Below are positions 1-10,309 of a stretch of DNA of 64,000 bases, piece after piece. Numbering within the stretch: the stretch's first letter is position 1; each line of letters starts with the position of its first letter. A program made the position numbers and the translations under genes. The DNA lies in NCBI RefSeq assembly GCF_030272615.1, contig NC_081409.1, positions 912,048,340-912,112,339 on the forward strand. The letters are read 5' to 3'. The stretch is from Cryptomeria japonica (Eukaryota > Streptophyta > Pinopsida > Cupressales > Cupressaceae). Below the pieces are notes generated by a model. The model made no database searches, was not told where the DNA came from, and was given only the letters and a program-made list of their open reading frames with translations.

Positions 1-2448
1 CAGATGCCATTTAAAACCTTGTGCGTCCTTGTCTTAACGTGATTTTCAAAGAATATCATGAGTTTTGTCTAACATCGCCCTTGTCCCTTGGAGAGGGACA
101 GGAGCGATCTCCATGTCTTCATGTTCATCTTGTATCTTTGACCTTCAAACCTTTATTGTAAGGCGAACAATATCATTGCTTGTGTCCTTTGCGCTTATTC
201 CATTTGTCTTCATTATGTGTTTGGACGTATTAAAGGGACCATCGCCCTTGTCCCTTGGAGAGGGACAGGAGCGATCTATTATTTCTCCTTGATCTTGGCG
301 ACTTTTAAACTTCGATCTCCTTTGCAATGTCCTTCAACGTCGTCCTTCGCACTTCCTAACCTCGCTTCGCTTTGACCTTTGAAGGAACGTGAGTGTTTTG
401 ATAGGATCGCCTTGGTCCTTGTCCAAAGGACAGGAGCGATCTTGATTTTTTCACGTTCAATATGCATTTTTGACCTTCGATCTTTCATTGTGATGTTTTC
501 CAAACGCCGTCCCTTGTCTTGCTTAACCTCGCCTTGCTTCGATTTTGGAGGAATATGAGCGCTTTTGATAGGATCGCCCTGGTCCTTGTCCAAAGGACAG
601 GAGCGATATGAGCTTTTACCTTGATTAGCAATGTTTGGACGTTTAAAACTCTTGTATGTTATCATCAAATGATGGCTTGAACCTTGTTTATCCTTATGGA
701 GTCTTGACTTAGCACGTACTTGAAGCAAAACGAAGGATCCAAAGCAAATCGCCCTGGTCCCTTGGAGAGGGACAGGAGCGATATGGTCCCTAAGTCAATT
801 TTGGTGATTATTTAACGTTTGAAATCTTCATGCATCACCCTTCTACCTTTCCGTGGACCCTCTAAGACCTTGCGAAATCTTGTCCTTATGTAAATCTTGC
901 TCAAAATGATCAATACATCTAACATCGCTCTGGTCCCTTCCTGAGGGACAGGAGCGAAGTTCATCATTATGCGCTTGTTCTTGTTTTTATCAACTTGCAA
1001 TTATCTTCATTGCGTGGAATGATGTCCTTTCGACCTTCTTGGTTGCTCGAAACTTGTTTGCCTTTTGAAATTTACGCCATTATGTAGATATCGCTCTGGT
1101 CCCTTCCCATGGGACAGGAGCGATCTGGGTCTTAGAGTGTAAATCTCTTCATTGTGATGACCTTTACAACCTTGCGCTTGATGGAAATGCTCTAAAATGT
1201 CTTCGCCACCCTTTGTCTTGACTTAGATCGGTTTTAACTTGAGTGAGGAGCAAAATAATCATTGTATCGCCCTGGTCCCTTCCTGAGGGACAGGAGCGAA
1301 CTTGCTCTTGTGGCCTTCATTTCACTTTGTCACCTTCCAAATTCATATTCAACGGGCTCGTCCTTCTTCACTCTATCCGTCCATGCCTTGACATCATTTG
1401 TAACTTTGCAAGAAAAGCAATTATATCAAAAATCGCTCTGGTCCCTTCCTGAGGGACAGGAGCGAACTAGGCATTTAATACTGTTATGGACGTCCCAAAA
1501 ATCTTCAATTTATATTCAATGTGTTCATCTCATGTTCTCCTTTGTTTTTGAACGTAAACTTGCCTTGACCTTTGTCTGGATTTTGCAAAATGAAGGAAAT
1601 CGCTCTGGTCCCTGGGAGAGGGACGAGAGCTACAAGGTACTTCGCCCTGGTCCCTTGGAGAGGGACAGGAGCGATTTAGTCAATATAGGTCATTTTCCTT
1701 CGTTTTTGCATCTCAAATTATATTCATTTGGCAAAGCATCCTCCCTTGGACGTCCTCAAATTGCTAAGTCATCAAAATCTTGCAAGGACGAAGCGAAATT
1801 TGAATCGTAGCTCCGGTCCTTCACTGAGGGACAGGAGCGATTTTCCTCCTGGAGGCATTTCTGTGCTCATGAAAATCTTCAATTTATATTCAATGGAAAG
1901 ATCTCGTCGTTCTCCATCACTTCAAACGTAAAATTTGTCTGGACTCTGCAAGGATGATGAGATATTTGAAATTGAGCTCCCGTCCTTCACTGAGGGACAG
2001 GAGCGATTTTGCTCCTACAAGCCAAAATAACAAGATTTTTCACATTTTAACACTTCACGAGGCGAAAACAAATCAATTCCAATGCCCAGGATCAAAATTC
2101 AAAAAGGTCAAAATTTGGTCAAAATATTCAATCAGACAAAAAATTCACATTAACAGTCAACACTTAGACAAATTTAAGCTCTGCATGAACATTCCAATTG
2201 AAAATTAGACCATTTTGGCGAAATCATTGCATTCAAAATTTGCATTCTAGAAAAGAAGCTCAAAAGCTCTCAAAAATGACTGGATTTTGGCTTGAAAAGG
2301 CAAAATTTAAAACCCTGAGGCTTGGCCCTAAATCCAGACAACTAACTAACTAACAAAACCCTAAGAACGAAAGCGAAAACGAGCGAAAAACAAGCAAAAA
2401 GAGGGGGTCCCCATTTGCGATGGGGCGATGTGTGAAATGGTCACAACA
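1..2448 (-). mobile_element. Giant-LTR fragment (same family as 47348-51723), cut by window edge
   Basis: On the minus strand the LTR begins at 2448 with TGTTGTGACC, followed by the TGTG..CACA and CCCCAT..ATGGGG hairpins that also open the solo LTR at 47348. The sequence follows that LTR's first roughly 2.4 kb, including its hairpin array, then runs off the left edge of the window, so the 3' end and right TSD partner are not visible. The five bases just outside are AATAC (2449-2453). It sits inside an older plus-strand LTR tail. No coding sequence is supported; the short ORFs here are chance frames through the array. Confidence 0.85.
74..2007 (-). repeat. Array of 13 hairpin motifs, about 167-bp period
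   Basis: A roughly 35-bp GC-rich imperfect inverted repeat (plus-strand form ATCGCCCTGGTCCCTT..AGGGACAGGAGCGAT) starts near 74, 241, 406, 573, 748, 924, 1090, 1266, 1432, 1599, 1641, 1809 and 1976. Spacing is 165-176 bp apart from one 42-bp interval. The DNA between motifs is strongly diverged but keeps scattered similarity (GACCTT, TTCGATCTT, CCTTG words), so this reads as an old tandem array in which mainly the hairpin survived. Confidence 0.85.
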
Positions 2449-2587
2449 AATACCTCGACTCATGAACATCAAGAAAGCAATCAGATTTTGGTAACAACAG
2501 GTTTAGAGGTTGTAGGACAACTGTTTGACAATATTCCTTGAGCCTATCTTCAGCATTTTAAGGCCATAATCAGTAAGGGATATTACA
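2449..2587 (+). mobile_element. 3' tail of a plus-strand LTR (family of 62122-63795)
   Basis: The last 139 bp of an LTR ending AAGGGATATTACA at 2587. It matches the final part of the solo LTR at 62122-63795 (shared GTTTGACAATATTCCTTG word and terminal AAGGGATATTACA). It interrupts the minus-strand protease frame of element G. Its 5' portion is displaced leftward by the giant LTR inserted at 2448/2449 and lies outside the window. Confidence 0.7.
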
Positions 2588-4192
2588 TAGTGCAACTCAA
2601 GGTACCGCCACTAGCAGTTGTCACTCTAAAACTCTGAAAAATTGCTCAACATGTAATCCAAACTTCTCAATTGACTGAACGCCAAGGAAATTATATGTGG
2701 CACCATTATCTACCAAACAGTCCACTGACTGTCCCCTAAGAGTTTCCTTCAATCAAAAGGGGTAATACCAAGGTACTCCGGACAATGAGGCAATCATAAT
2801 GTTTGCAGAAGCCAATGTATCCTCATCACCTATATCCTGCATCTGCTCATCCTCACCATCAGAAAAGACCTCTATAAGATGTGCCTTACCTTCCCCAAGG
2901 CATCTGTGACCTGGTTCCCATGGCTCCTTGCATGAGAAACACAATTTCTTCCTCCTTAATTCGTTTTGTGATTCAGGATCCATCTTAGGAGGAGGTGGTG
3001 CACTGGGTAACTGTGAAGATGAACTCTGAGATGATTTAGAACCTTCAGAAGATTTCCTGTTCTACTAAAATGTAGAAGGTGGAGGAGAGGTATCAAGGTC
3101 CAATGTAATTTGTATGGCCTCATGTAAAGTCTTAGGCTTTAAAGCCTTTACCAAACCTCGAAGTCTCTCATGTAGACCCTCAATGAAAAGCATCACTACT
3201 CGTCTGTCAGGCATCTCATGAACCATGACTGCTATGCGCTGGAACTCATTAATGTAAGCCTCTACATGTCCTGTTTGCTTCAGTATAGCTAAGTCCTTGT
3301 AATATAGTTCCACATCCTTCCTGTCAAACCTAGCAATCAGTCTCTCTGTGAACTCTGGGTAGGAGTGAATGAGAGCATGGTTCTGAGTGACAAATCCATG
3401 GTGCCACAAATCGTATGCAACTCCCTCTAAGTGTAGGACAACAAACTGAATGGCTTCATCTTCAGCCATAGGTTTCAAAGATAGGTATATGTCCAACTTA
3501 TGGACCCATGCTCGTGCACTAATGGAGCCACTACCCTCAAATGTGGATAAAGTAAGCTTATCTGTGGCTTTCTTCAAATCATTATTCCACTACTGTCTGA
3601 GCCATCTATCATTTTATCCCCTCCTAGAATCTCTATGCTGCATACAGTATTGATGCAAAGAGAAAGCATCTCTGACGTGTGCTGGAAGTCGAGCCCACTC
3701 ATCGCTGGCAACCATAACTATATCCTGAAAAGTCACTCTATTCTGTGGATCAGCCAATGGTGGTTCATCTCTAGGAGTGAACTGAGGTAGCATAGGTCTA
3801 TCGGCTGTCCTAGTATGTGTCCTGTAACTCCGTGGTGAAATAGATGCACCTCCCAAGGAAGATGGAGTCCTATTGTTGCCACGACTCCCTGCAGCTATAA
3901 CTGATCTGCTATGACTTCTGCGCCTACCCCTGTGATTTCCCAAATCCATCTTATCCAGTGTGTCTTGTAACATGTTAATAGCCTCGACAATTCTTGGCTA
4001 TGCATCAGCCAAGCCTCTCATGATCTCATCAGGATCGAGTGGATTTTGTCTTTCCTGCCTTGGAGGGCTCATGTGACCCTCTAGAATATCACCCATAATA
4101 GTCTCTACTGGTGGTTCAATTACAAAGTTCAAATCCACCCGAGGTCTTCTATGTGTGTAATATCTGTAGGTACCAAATCTGCCTCGATGCAT
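2588..4192 (-). pseudogene. Ty3/gypsy chromovirus gag and protease start (element G), decayed
   Basis: Reading on the minus strand from ATG at 4192-4190 (MHRGRFGTYRYYTHRR..), the frame gives a gag N-terminus, then a retrotransposon gag domain (about 3577-3065; AWVHKLDIYLSL, LIARFDRK, VMLFIEGL), and a CCHC-like zinc knuckle (about 2960-2880; LCFSCKEPWEPGHRC). From about 2720 follows the start of an aspartic protease (CLVDNGATYNF, with D-N-G where D-T/S-G is usual). The gag pieces share one frame but are split by in-frame stops near 3996, 3612, 3580 and 3062; a frameshift follows in protease. Coding ends at 2588, where an LTR is inserted. The domain order and motifs closely match gag of element A at 14658-15981. 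Gag would coat element RNA and protease would cleave Gag-Pol, but this copy cannot make either intact. Confidence 0.85.
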
Positions 4193-4198
4193 AGAATC

Positions 4199-5265
4199 CA
4201 AAGAAACGGGACTCGGACTTGGCAAGGCCGACTCGGACTCGGACTCGGGACTCGGCGTCAGACTCGGCTCTAGACTCGGCTGGACTCGAGAAAGTGAAAA
4301 ACTCAAGAAATTTAGAGATTTTTAAAGATTTAAAACTTGTTTCAGGCACCCTTTATTGAATACACCTTAAAGACACAATAACATCATCAAACTCGGCTCA
4401 TTTGATTACATACACAAGTATACATCAATCACATAAGCATAAACGCAAATTGTAGCTGAAGGAAATAACAAACATAGATATATAAATATTGTCAAATGTA
4501 TACAATATTACAAAACTCATGGAATAAAAAATCCATGTCATCATATGATCATCATCAAATGTTTCATACAAATACCAAAGGTATAAACAACTACAAGCCT
4601 ATGGCTCAGAGGAGCCTGCACCCTCCGGCCCCAGCCCCCTGCGAAGGTGTCTAAGGTAGGTCGTGGATGATTCAACAGCCATAGCCGCTCCCCGTGACAC
4701 CATGCCATGGTCACCAACATCAAGAACATTCGTGTCACTATCTGCCTCTGAATCTCTTGTCTGTGCTCGTGCTCTCCGCTCCTCCTCTGCCATGGCTACA
4801 GTTTCAACCTCTATATCTACCTAGTCGATCCAATCAGTGTCAAACTCGAAGTTTAAATTTTTCCTACTTCTATCGACGCAGTTTCCCCCCATATTTTTCG
4901 ACGGGGGTTTGGGGGCAGTGCCCCCAAGGTGGGGTCAAGGGGCATCGGGTGTTTATTTTCTATTGGCTGACATGTTGTAACCCTAATTTTTCTCATTCTC
5001 AGGCGAAGGTTGTAGTGAACAAAGACGATACCATTCATTTAAAAAAAAACTTTTTAAAATGGTTTTTTTTGTCATTTTACTAACCCAGCCAGTAGCCGAG
5101 TTTGGGGCTCGAGACTCGCCGAGTTTGGCGAGTTTGAGCCAAACTCGCCAAACTCGGCGAGTGCTCGCCAGACTCGGACGAGTCCAAGTCCCTAAGACTT
5201 AGCGAGCATGACTCCGACTCGGACTTGCCGAGTTTAGGCGAGTCCGAGCGAGTCCTGTTTCTATG
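4199..5265. mobile_element. Non-autonomous hAT-type DNA transposon (1,067 bp)
   Basis: Flanked by a perfect 8-bp duplication ATAGAATC (4191-4198 and 5266-5273), the TSD length of hAT elements. Terminal inverted repeats are CAAAGAAACGGGACTCG (4199-4215) and, on the opposite strand, CATAGAAACAGGACTCG (5265-5249), matching at 15 of 17. Both subterminal regions are packed with ACTCGG/CGAGT words (4207-4280 and 5096-5258), the usual arrangement of hAT transposase binding sites. The interior has no transposase domain I can recognise; a 64-codon minus-strand frame at 4599-4793 could be a relic or chance. It inserted a few bases upstream of the element G gag start codon. Confidence 0.88.
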
Positions 5266-5305
5266 ATAGAATCACACTGATGACCCTCAGGCTGGCAGGA
5301 TCATC

Positions 5306-5317
5306 GCTCTGATACCA
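5306..5317 (-). other. Primer binding site of element G (initiator tRNA-Met type)
   Basis: On the minus strand TGGTATCAGAGC, complementary to the 3' end of plant initiator tRNA-Met, lies one base after the LTR end ..CTTTCA. It primes minus-strand DNA synthesis in Ty3/gypsy and copia elements and fixes the LTR/internal boundary here. Confidence 0.85.
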
Positions 5318-5318
5318 C

Positions 5319-6733
5319 TGAAAGATGCCAACTAGGAAATGACTCAATTCTGATTTGTTTTATTTCAAAATCAATCTTTGACTAGCGTATTGTAGCTTGG
5401 AGTTTTTAAGGAAGTTTTGAGTTTTAATGCGTTTTGGGGTTTTTTGGATGATAGAAAGAATAATGCAATTTGGAATTCAAGACAAGAACAAATTACAACT
5501 ACTGAAACTAAAATTCAGAATATCTGATTTATTATCAGCAATTAATAAATGCAAAGAATTGAAGAATTTCAACACTAACATGCCAAATTGGCCTACCAGG
5601 GGTCCAACGCCTTGCTTGGAGGGCTTCCTTATTGACTTTATTGAAGAGAAATGCTGCTACAGGAGCTTCCAAAGTGTTCCAACAGCTCCAAAGGGTTTTA
5701 TTCTTCAAAACAATAATTATCAAAAACAATTGAATGGATGAATAGCTGATCTGGAGCTTATTCTGAAATCTTTCCAGGAGAGATCACCAAAATAGCTTCC
5801 TTTTCCCCTCTAATTTGTTGATATCATTCAAATGTGCTGGGGTTTCACCAAATAGATTACCAATAGCCTTAGTTACCTCCTAACAATGATTTCACAAGCA
5901 AGAGCTGCTCCGAAAACCTTCTTATTTATTTATTTGCAATCCCAGGCTTCCAAGAATGGTATGACTGACTTGGGTATAGTATGGCTAGCTGAAGGAACTA
6001 TTTATTCTGTTAGAAATGATGCCAAATCCGCCCAGATCTGAAAAATAAGCTCTATTGTTGCTGAACAACCATCAAAACCTTTGAATTTGGCCCTCTAAGA
6101 CCCGATATGAGGCTTCCCTTGAGTGCTGAAATGCTAGAAATGGCTGGGGTATCATCCAACAAACCCTGGACTACAGGTTTTCGTCCTCAATCAGGCATCC
6201 ACAAGCTGTACCTGTTATGGCAGACTACTGCAGAGAAGAAAGAATGAATAATTTCCAAAACATAATCCCCAATTTGCACGTACAACCTTCTTTAAGCCTC
6301 CAATCCCTAATTCGACCTCATTTGGCATCTTTTGAAGATTCCAATGGAATCTTTTCTCCCTCCAAGAGTTCGATGGGTATGAGGGTCAACTCTTCATTAA
6401 GTTTGGCCACCTTTTTATTATAATATAATCTCCTAGGCAGATGTGCAAGGTAGCTTTTTAAATAAAGTTACTTATTAAGTCTATAAAGTAACTTTTATTA
6501 ACTTTTGTATAAAAGTTATAATTCCATAAAGTTGCTTTTATTAAAATTTTCTATTAATAGAGAAAAGTAACTTATAAGGTCTTATAAGTTTTTATTATAA
6601 ACTTTATTGAATAATTTCCTATAGCTCCTCCTGGTGAACCAAACATCACCTAACCCATCATTTGCCTGTGGAGGCAGCTAACAGGAAAATCTAAGATTCT
6701 TGAGTGATCACTGGAAAAAATGGGGACATTACA
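5319..6733 (-). mobile_element. 5' LTR of element G (1,415 bp)
   Basis: On the minus strand it starts TGTAATGTCCCCATTTT (6733) and ends CATCTTTCA (5319), immediately before the PBS. Bases 6465-6605 form an AT-rich tract with repeated AAGTAACTT/AAAGTTA words able to fold back, like those at 21415-21535 in element B. The base frame at 5427-5741 is not similar to any family I know and is taken as chance. The flanking five bases are GCGTT (6734-6738); the partner TSD is not visible. Confidence 0.75.
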
Positions 6734-7529
6734 GCGTTTAAGGATTTACAAACACATACGCAGCAGCATAAAGGAGGATGATGTGGCCTTGAAAAGACCT
6801 ATTGCAGCTATGAAACAAAGTATAGACTGTTGTTCACCCTTCAATGAGCGTTGTATCATTACAAGGAGGCAACCAAAGAGAACTGATACATTAAATAAAC
6901 TACCATACATTTTAATTAGTTGTCATACTTCCTCCAGAGCCACCATACCTCTTTGCGAGAGGGTTGTACATCTTGCAGGAGGCATAAGGAGGTGCTATAT
7001 TTAATTGATATATCAGCAGGGCTTTAAAATCTGAAATTTGAACATTAACCAGTCAACACAAGACTTGCAGGCAGCTCAAGCATCTCAAGCACCTCAAGCA
7101 GGTCAGCTATTTGGAATGTTAAAACATTGATATTTTTGTGGTCTGATGACTATAATTTTCTGTATGAATTCTGAAATTATTATTTTGTATCTGCAAATCT
7201 CTATTGAAAGATATGTTGCAATAAATTTGGTGAAGTAATGTCTATAATTGGAGAATGGAACTCAATACTATGATTCTTAATGTTCCTCTAAGAAAAACTA
7301 CAGTCCAGAACAACTTCATGTAAATTGTTGGACAAGGAATTGCAAAAAAATTGGGTTTAAAAATCAAGGGTGGTTATTACACCCATTTTGGGATCTCGAT
7401 GATCAAAAGATGTTCAAGTTTCATTCATTTGATCATTGTAAAATTGTAAAAATCAAAAGAATATTGTTGCATTCATTACAGTTTTGACTAACAAAGCAAG
7501 TGAGAAAATATTCAACATCAGGGCAACTC
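6734..7529. other. No gene seen
   Basis: AT-rich sequence outside element G. The 94-codon plus frame at 6720-7004 starts within the LTR and has no recognisable domain. A short stretch of AAGCATCTCAAGCACCTC-type repeats lies near 7078-7100. Nothing else is supportable. Confidence 0.5.
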
Positions 7530-7788
7530 TTAATAATATTTTGGTTTGTTTATAGCATATAACTGATCACTTGAGTCTTTCAACCTATGCATATGTTTAG
7601 ACAAGGACTCCCCTTCGACCAACATTATGGTCAGCAATGAAATTTTTAAATATAATGCATAAATTTCATCTAATGTTTGATACTTATTTTTAAGCCTTGC
7701 CAACAAGACAATGTTAGAAGTGGCATTTGTTCTCAAACATAAGATTATTAGTGAAAAACAATGCAGTAAGACCACCTCTTAATGAAAC
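7530..7788 (-). pseudogene. Ty1/copia gag fragment
   Basis: The minus-strand frame contains NIVLLARLKNKYQTLDE and, further on, VEGESLSKHMHRLKDSSDQL, the pattern of the UBN2/retrotran_gag_2 region of copia Gag. It ends at 7788 because element A is inserted there. The minus-strand continuation may resume at 30569-30503 and beyond 38555, on the far sides of elements A and I, where a frame with VPTICEHWDPDEIILGKE is readable. The relic has a stop at the reconnection and no start, and nothing shows expression. Confidence 0.45.
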
Positions 7789-8680
7789 TGTAATGTCCCC
7801 TTCTCAGTGAGGAGTAAGCAGTGGTCCATTGGCCTATTTCAGAGACCCGTAGGCTGATTGGAATGGAGAATTAGGGTTTCCTATTTTTGTGGAGTTTTGC
7901 ACGAGCCATTTAAGGACTGTCTGGTGGGAATTCTACATTTCTATTCATGGATACCTTTTGGGTTTTTTGAGAACTTCGCAGTGGTATGACATGCAATCCA
8001 TTCAAGGGAGTTTGCAGAACTTACTATTTTTAGTAAGTTGATGGCAACTGTTAGGGTTTTGAGATTATTCTAAGTTCTCTGAGCTTCCTCTCACGATTTG
8101 AAAATCAAGCTGTTTGGAGTTCTTTTTAAGACATAGTATTTTTAGTAAGTGCCATTTCAGGCAGTTCTATTTATAGCAAGGTAGTTCAGAACTCCAGTTC
8201 AGTCCAGCTGTTGGTTCAGCACTTCAATCCTCAATCCAATCAGCATTTGGCCTGCAGAATGATTTATTAAATATTAACACTGCATTCTAAAGTTAATATT
8301 TAATTATTTGGATGACTTTGGAAAGTTAATATTTAATGGTTATTTGGACGACTTTGGAGATAAAAAGCATGTTTTATTTAAATGATTTGTTATTGTTCTC
8401 CTAGGTTGGGCACCTTAACCAAATAATATTTTTTAGTCATCAAGTGTGGACCTTGCATAATGGGCGAACTTGCCTAGATGGGGCAAATTTCTCCTTGGGC
8501 GCCCATGTGGTGAAATGAAATGAAATGAAAATGCAATGCCATTTTGGATTAAATGAAATGTAATTTGCTTTGGGTGAATTTGGGGTGCAGTTGAATTTGA
8601 ATTTGGTGGAGCAAATGTTATAAATAAGAGCCCTAGACTCTCATTTTGGGCATCTGAAGAATTTACACTGTTATGCTGTT
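7789..8680 (+). repeat. 5' LTR of A, left part
   Basis: Starts TGTAATGTCCCCTTCTCAGT and matches the 3' LTR at 19454-20335 and the solo LTR at 58246. Contains two copies of the palindrome ACTTACTATTTTTAGTAAGT or a variant (8019-8038, 8132-8150), an inverted repeat ATTAAATATTAAC..GTTAATATTTAAT near 8267-8310, and a likely TATA box (TTATAAATAAG, about 8625-8635). The match to the LTR stops at about 8680. Confidence 0.8.
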
Positions 8681-9064
8681 CAATCACTAACCATTCTAGC
8701 ATAACGGTGTAAATTCTCCAGGTGCCCAAAAAAATGAAACGTAATAGTCGTGAGTGCGAACTGCCCTAGCCATCCATCCAATGAGGCATCTATATCTTCA
8801 TCCGTGAGTGTCTCCAGTGCTGCCAATGCCTCCAGGCCATCCCCAGTCATCGGTATATTTCCCGCCTCCTTCCCTGCTGGAGCCGTACTAACACCCGGTG
8901 TGGCTACTGGTGCCATACCAATACTTGCTGGGACTGTACTAGTACATCCTGAAGTTGTACCCATACCTCCTAGTACCGTACCAATATCTTCCGTACTAGA
9001 ACTTGGACTTGCCGTACCAGTTCCCTGCTCGGTCGGGTTCGAACTTGCGCAATCACGACTATTA
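8681..9064 (-). repeat. Inverted junction: back-to-back LTR piece and ORF piece
   Basis: 8681-8733 is an inverted copy of the LTR sequence just to its left (opposite-strand GAATTTACACCGTTATGC). 8754-9052 is an inverted, diverged copy of the plus-strand coding stretch at about 11690-12012; on the minus strand it encodes EQGTGTASPSSSTEDIGTV and later DIDASLDGWLGQFAL. This inverted ORF piece is itself bracketed by perfect 12-bp inverted repeats TAATAGTCGTGA (8742-8753) and TCACGACTATTA (9053-9064). Frames on either strand here are therefore copies, not separate genes. Confidence 0.75.
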
Positions 9065-9636
9065 ATTTTGAGGTTAACCAGTCGTCTACAAATGATGAAA
9101 CAAAAAATGGAAGGAAGACAGGACAGGTCACAAGGAAAGAGCGAAGAAGAAGCATAGCACCCAACCGACAAAGAGGAAACAAAGGGGGCAGAAAGATCAG
9201 TCAACAACAATGGTGGCCACAATAAACTGGCCAGTGGACCCTAAAGGATCATTTAAACTACACAACCTGACCAAGGGATACCTTGGTAAACTGAAGGTAT
9301 GGGGAATTGAATTTAAAAAATATTGTCAAATAAAGGAATTTTAAGAAAGGGAGTATTGAAAGTTAGGGAAGGGAAATATATGGAGAGGGAAAAATCAACG
9401 TCGGCAAGTATAAAAAAAATGCTAGGCAAAAATAAAGGAAATAAGTAAGGAAAAAATGCGACTGGTAAAAAGGCAATTATTTTGTAAAAAATTAATAAAG
9501 TATTGGAGCCTAACCCTAACCCTGAAAAGAGCGAAGGTTTATAAAAACTCCCCAGAGGTTCATTTTTACACAACACACAGGCAAGTGCAAAGGATCAAGG
9601 AAGCAAGTTCTGGCAAAAACGTAGGCAAGGGGAAGC

Positions 9637-10110
9637 CGTACGGTACAGATAGGGAGAAACTGTATGACGTACGGATTACAAGTATCAAAGCATCACGAGG
9701 CAGGTTGTACGAAGGTGGTAGTCAACCATACGACAATTTTGGCGAAGCATACAGGAAGTCCATACGGAGGTTAACATCGCAAAAGGAGCCGTACGACCTG
9801 GGCAATTGCATCCTTTGGCGGAACCATACGGTGTATCCGTATGACGCACAAGCGCACACCAGCAAGGGACATCGTAAGGAAAGGAGGAATCGTACGGAGG
9901 AAATTCGTACACATCTCGTACGGAACAACACCAGCGGTTCAATGACCATATGGTCAAACGAAGAACGAAAAGAAATACGTCGTACGGAGCAGAAGGGATA
10001 ACACGTACAGTAGGATTCCGTACGACATCAGAAGGAAGCTACAAAGAAACACGTACATAAGTCTGTACACGCTAGGCAACGCTACAGGAGGCGACTTGTA
10101 CCATCCGTAC
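9637..10110. repeat. Cluster of CGTACGG-type motifs
   Basis: GTACG/ATACG words, mostly CGTACGG, CCGTACGAC or CATACGG, occur about 18 times in under 500 bp (for example near 9637, 9670, 9790, 9825, 9890, 9921, 9980, 10019), with irregular 15-40 bp spacing. No constant repeat unit is visible, so this is a motif cluster rather than a simple tandem repeat. It lies upstream of the ORF at 10310, in the place a 5' leader would occupy. Confidence 0.7.
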
Positions 10111-10309
10111 AGAGTTAGAATCAGCGTGCATAAAAACGACTGGAGGGTTAGGGAAAGGAAGTACACAAGCTCATCAATACACTAGAGAGGTATCAGTTGG
10201 TCTAATGGTTCGTACCAATTGGCGAACCACACTTTCAGGCAGTTATAATAACGACGAAGGATGAGGTAAAGGCAGAAAAACAGAGCAAGGCAGTTGTAGT
10301 GCAACCATG

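Noticed and set aside
1262-1810. 182-codon plus ORF in the left LTR
   Set aside because: Runs through the hairpin array, repeats the same peptide from each motif, and is on the antisense strand of the LTR.
74-2007. Regular spaced repeats resembling a CRISPR array
   Set aside because: Spacers of about 130 bp are related to each other, no cas genes, plant LTR context with siblings elsewhere in the window.
4599-4793. Possible hAT transposase fragment inside 4199-5265
   Set aside because: No dimerisation or catalytic motif; composition fits chance coding in GC-richer DNA.
8750-9157. Independent 135-codon gene on plus strand and 180-codon gene on minus strand
   Set aside because: This is an inverted copy of coding sequence at 11690-12012; the minus frame continues into LTR sequence.
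9508-9526. CCTAACCCTAACCCTG looks like telomere repeats
   Set aside because: Only two units and of the CCCTAA type, while most plants use CCCTAAA; no longer array present.
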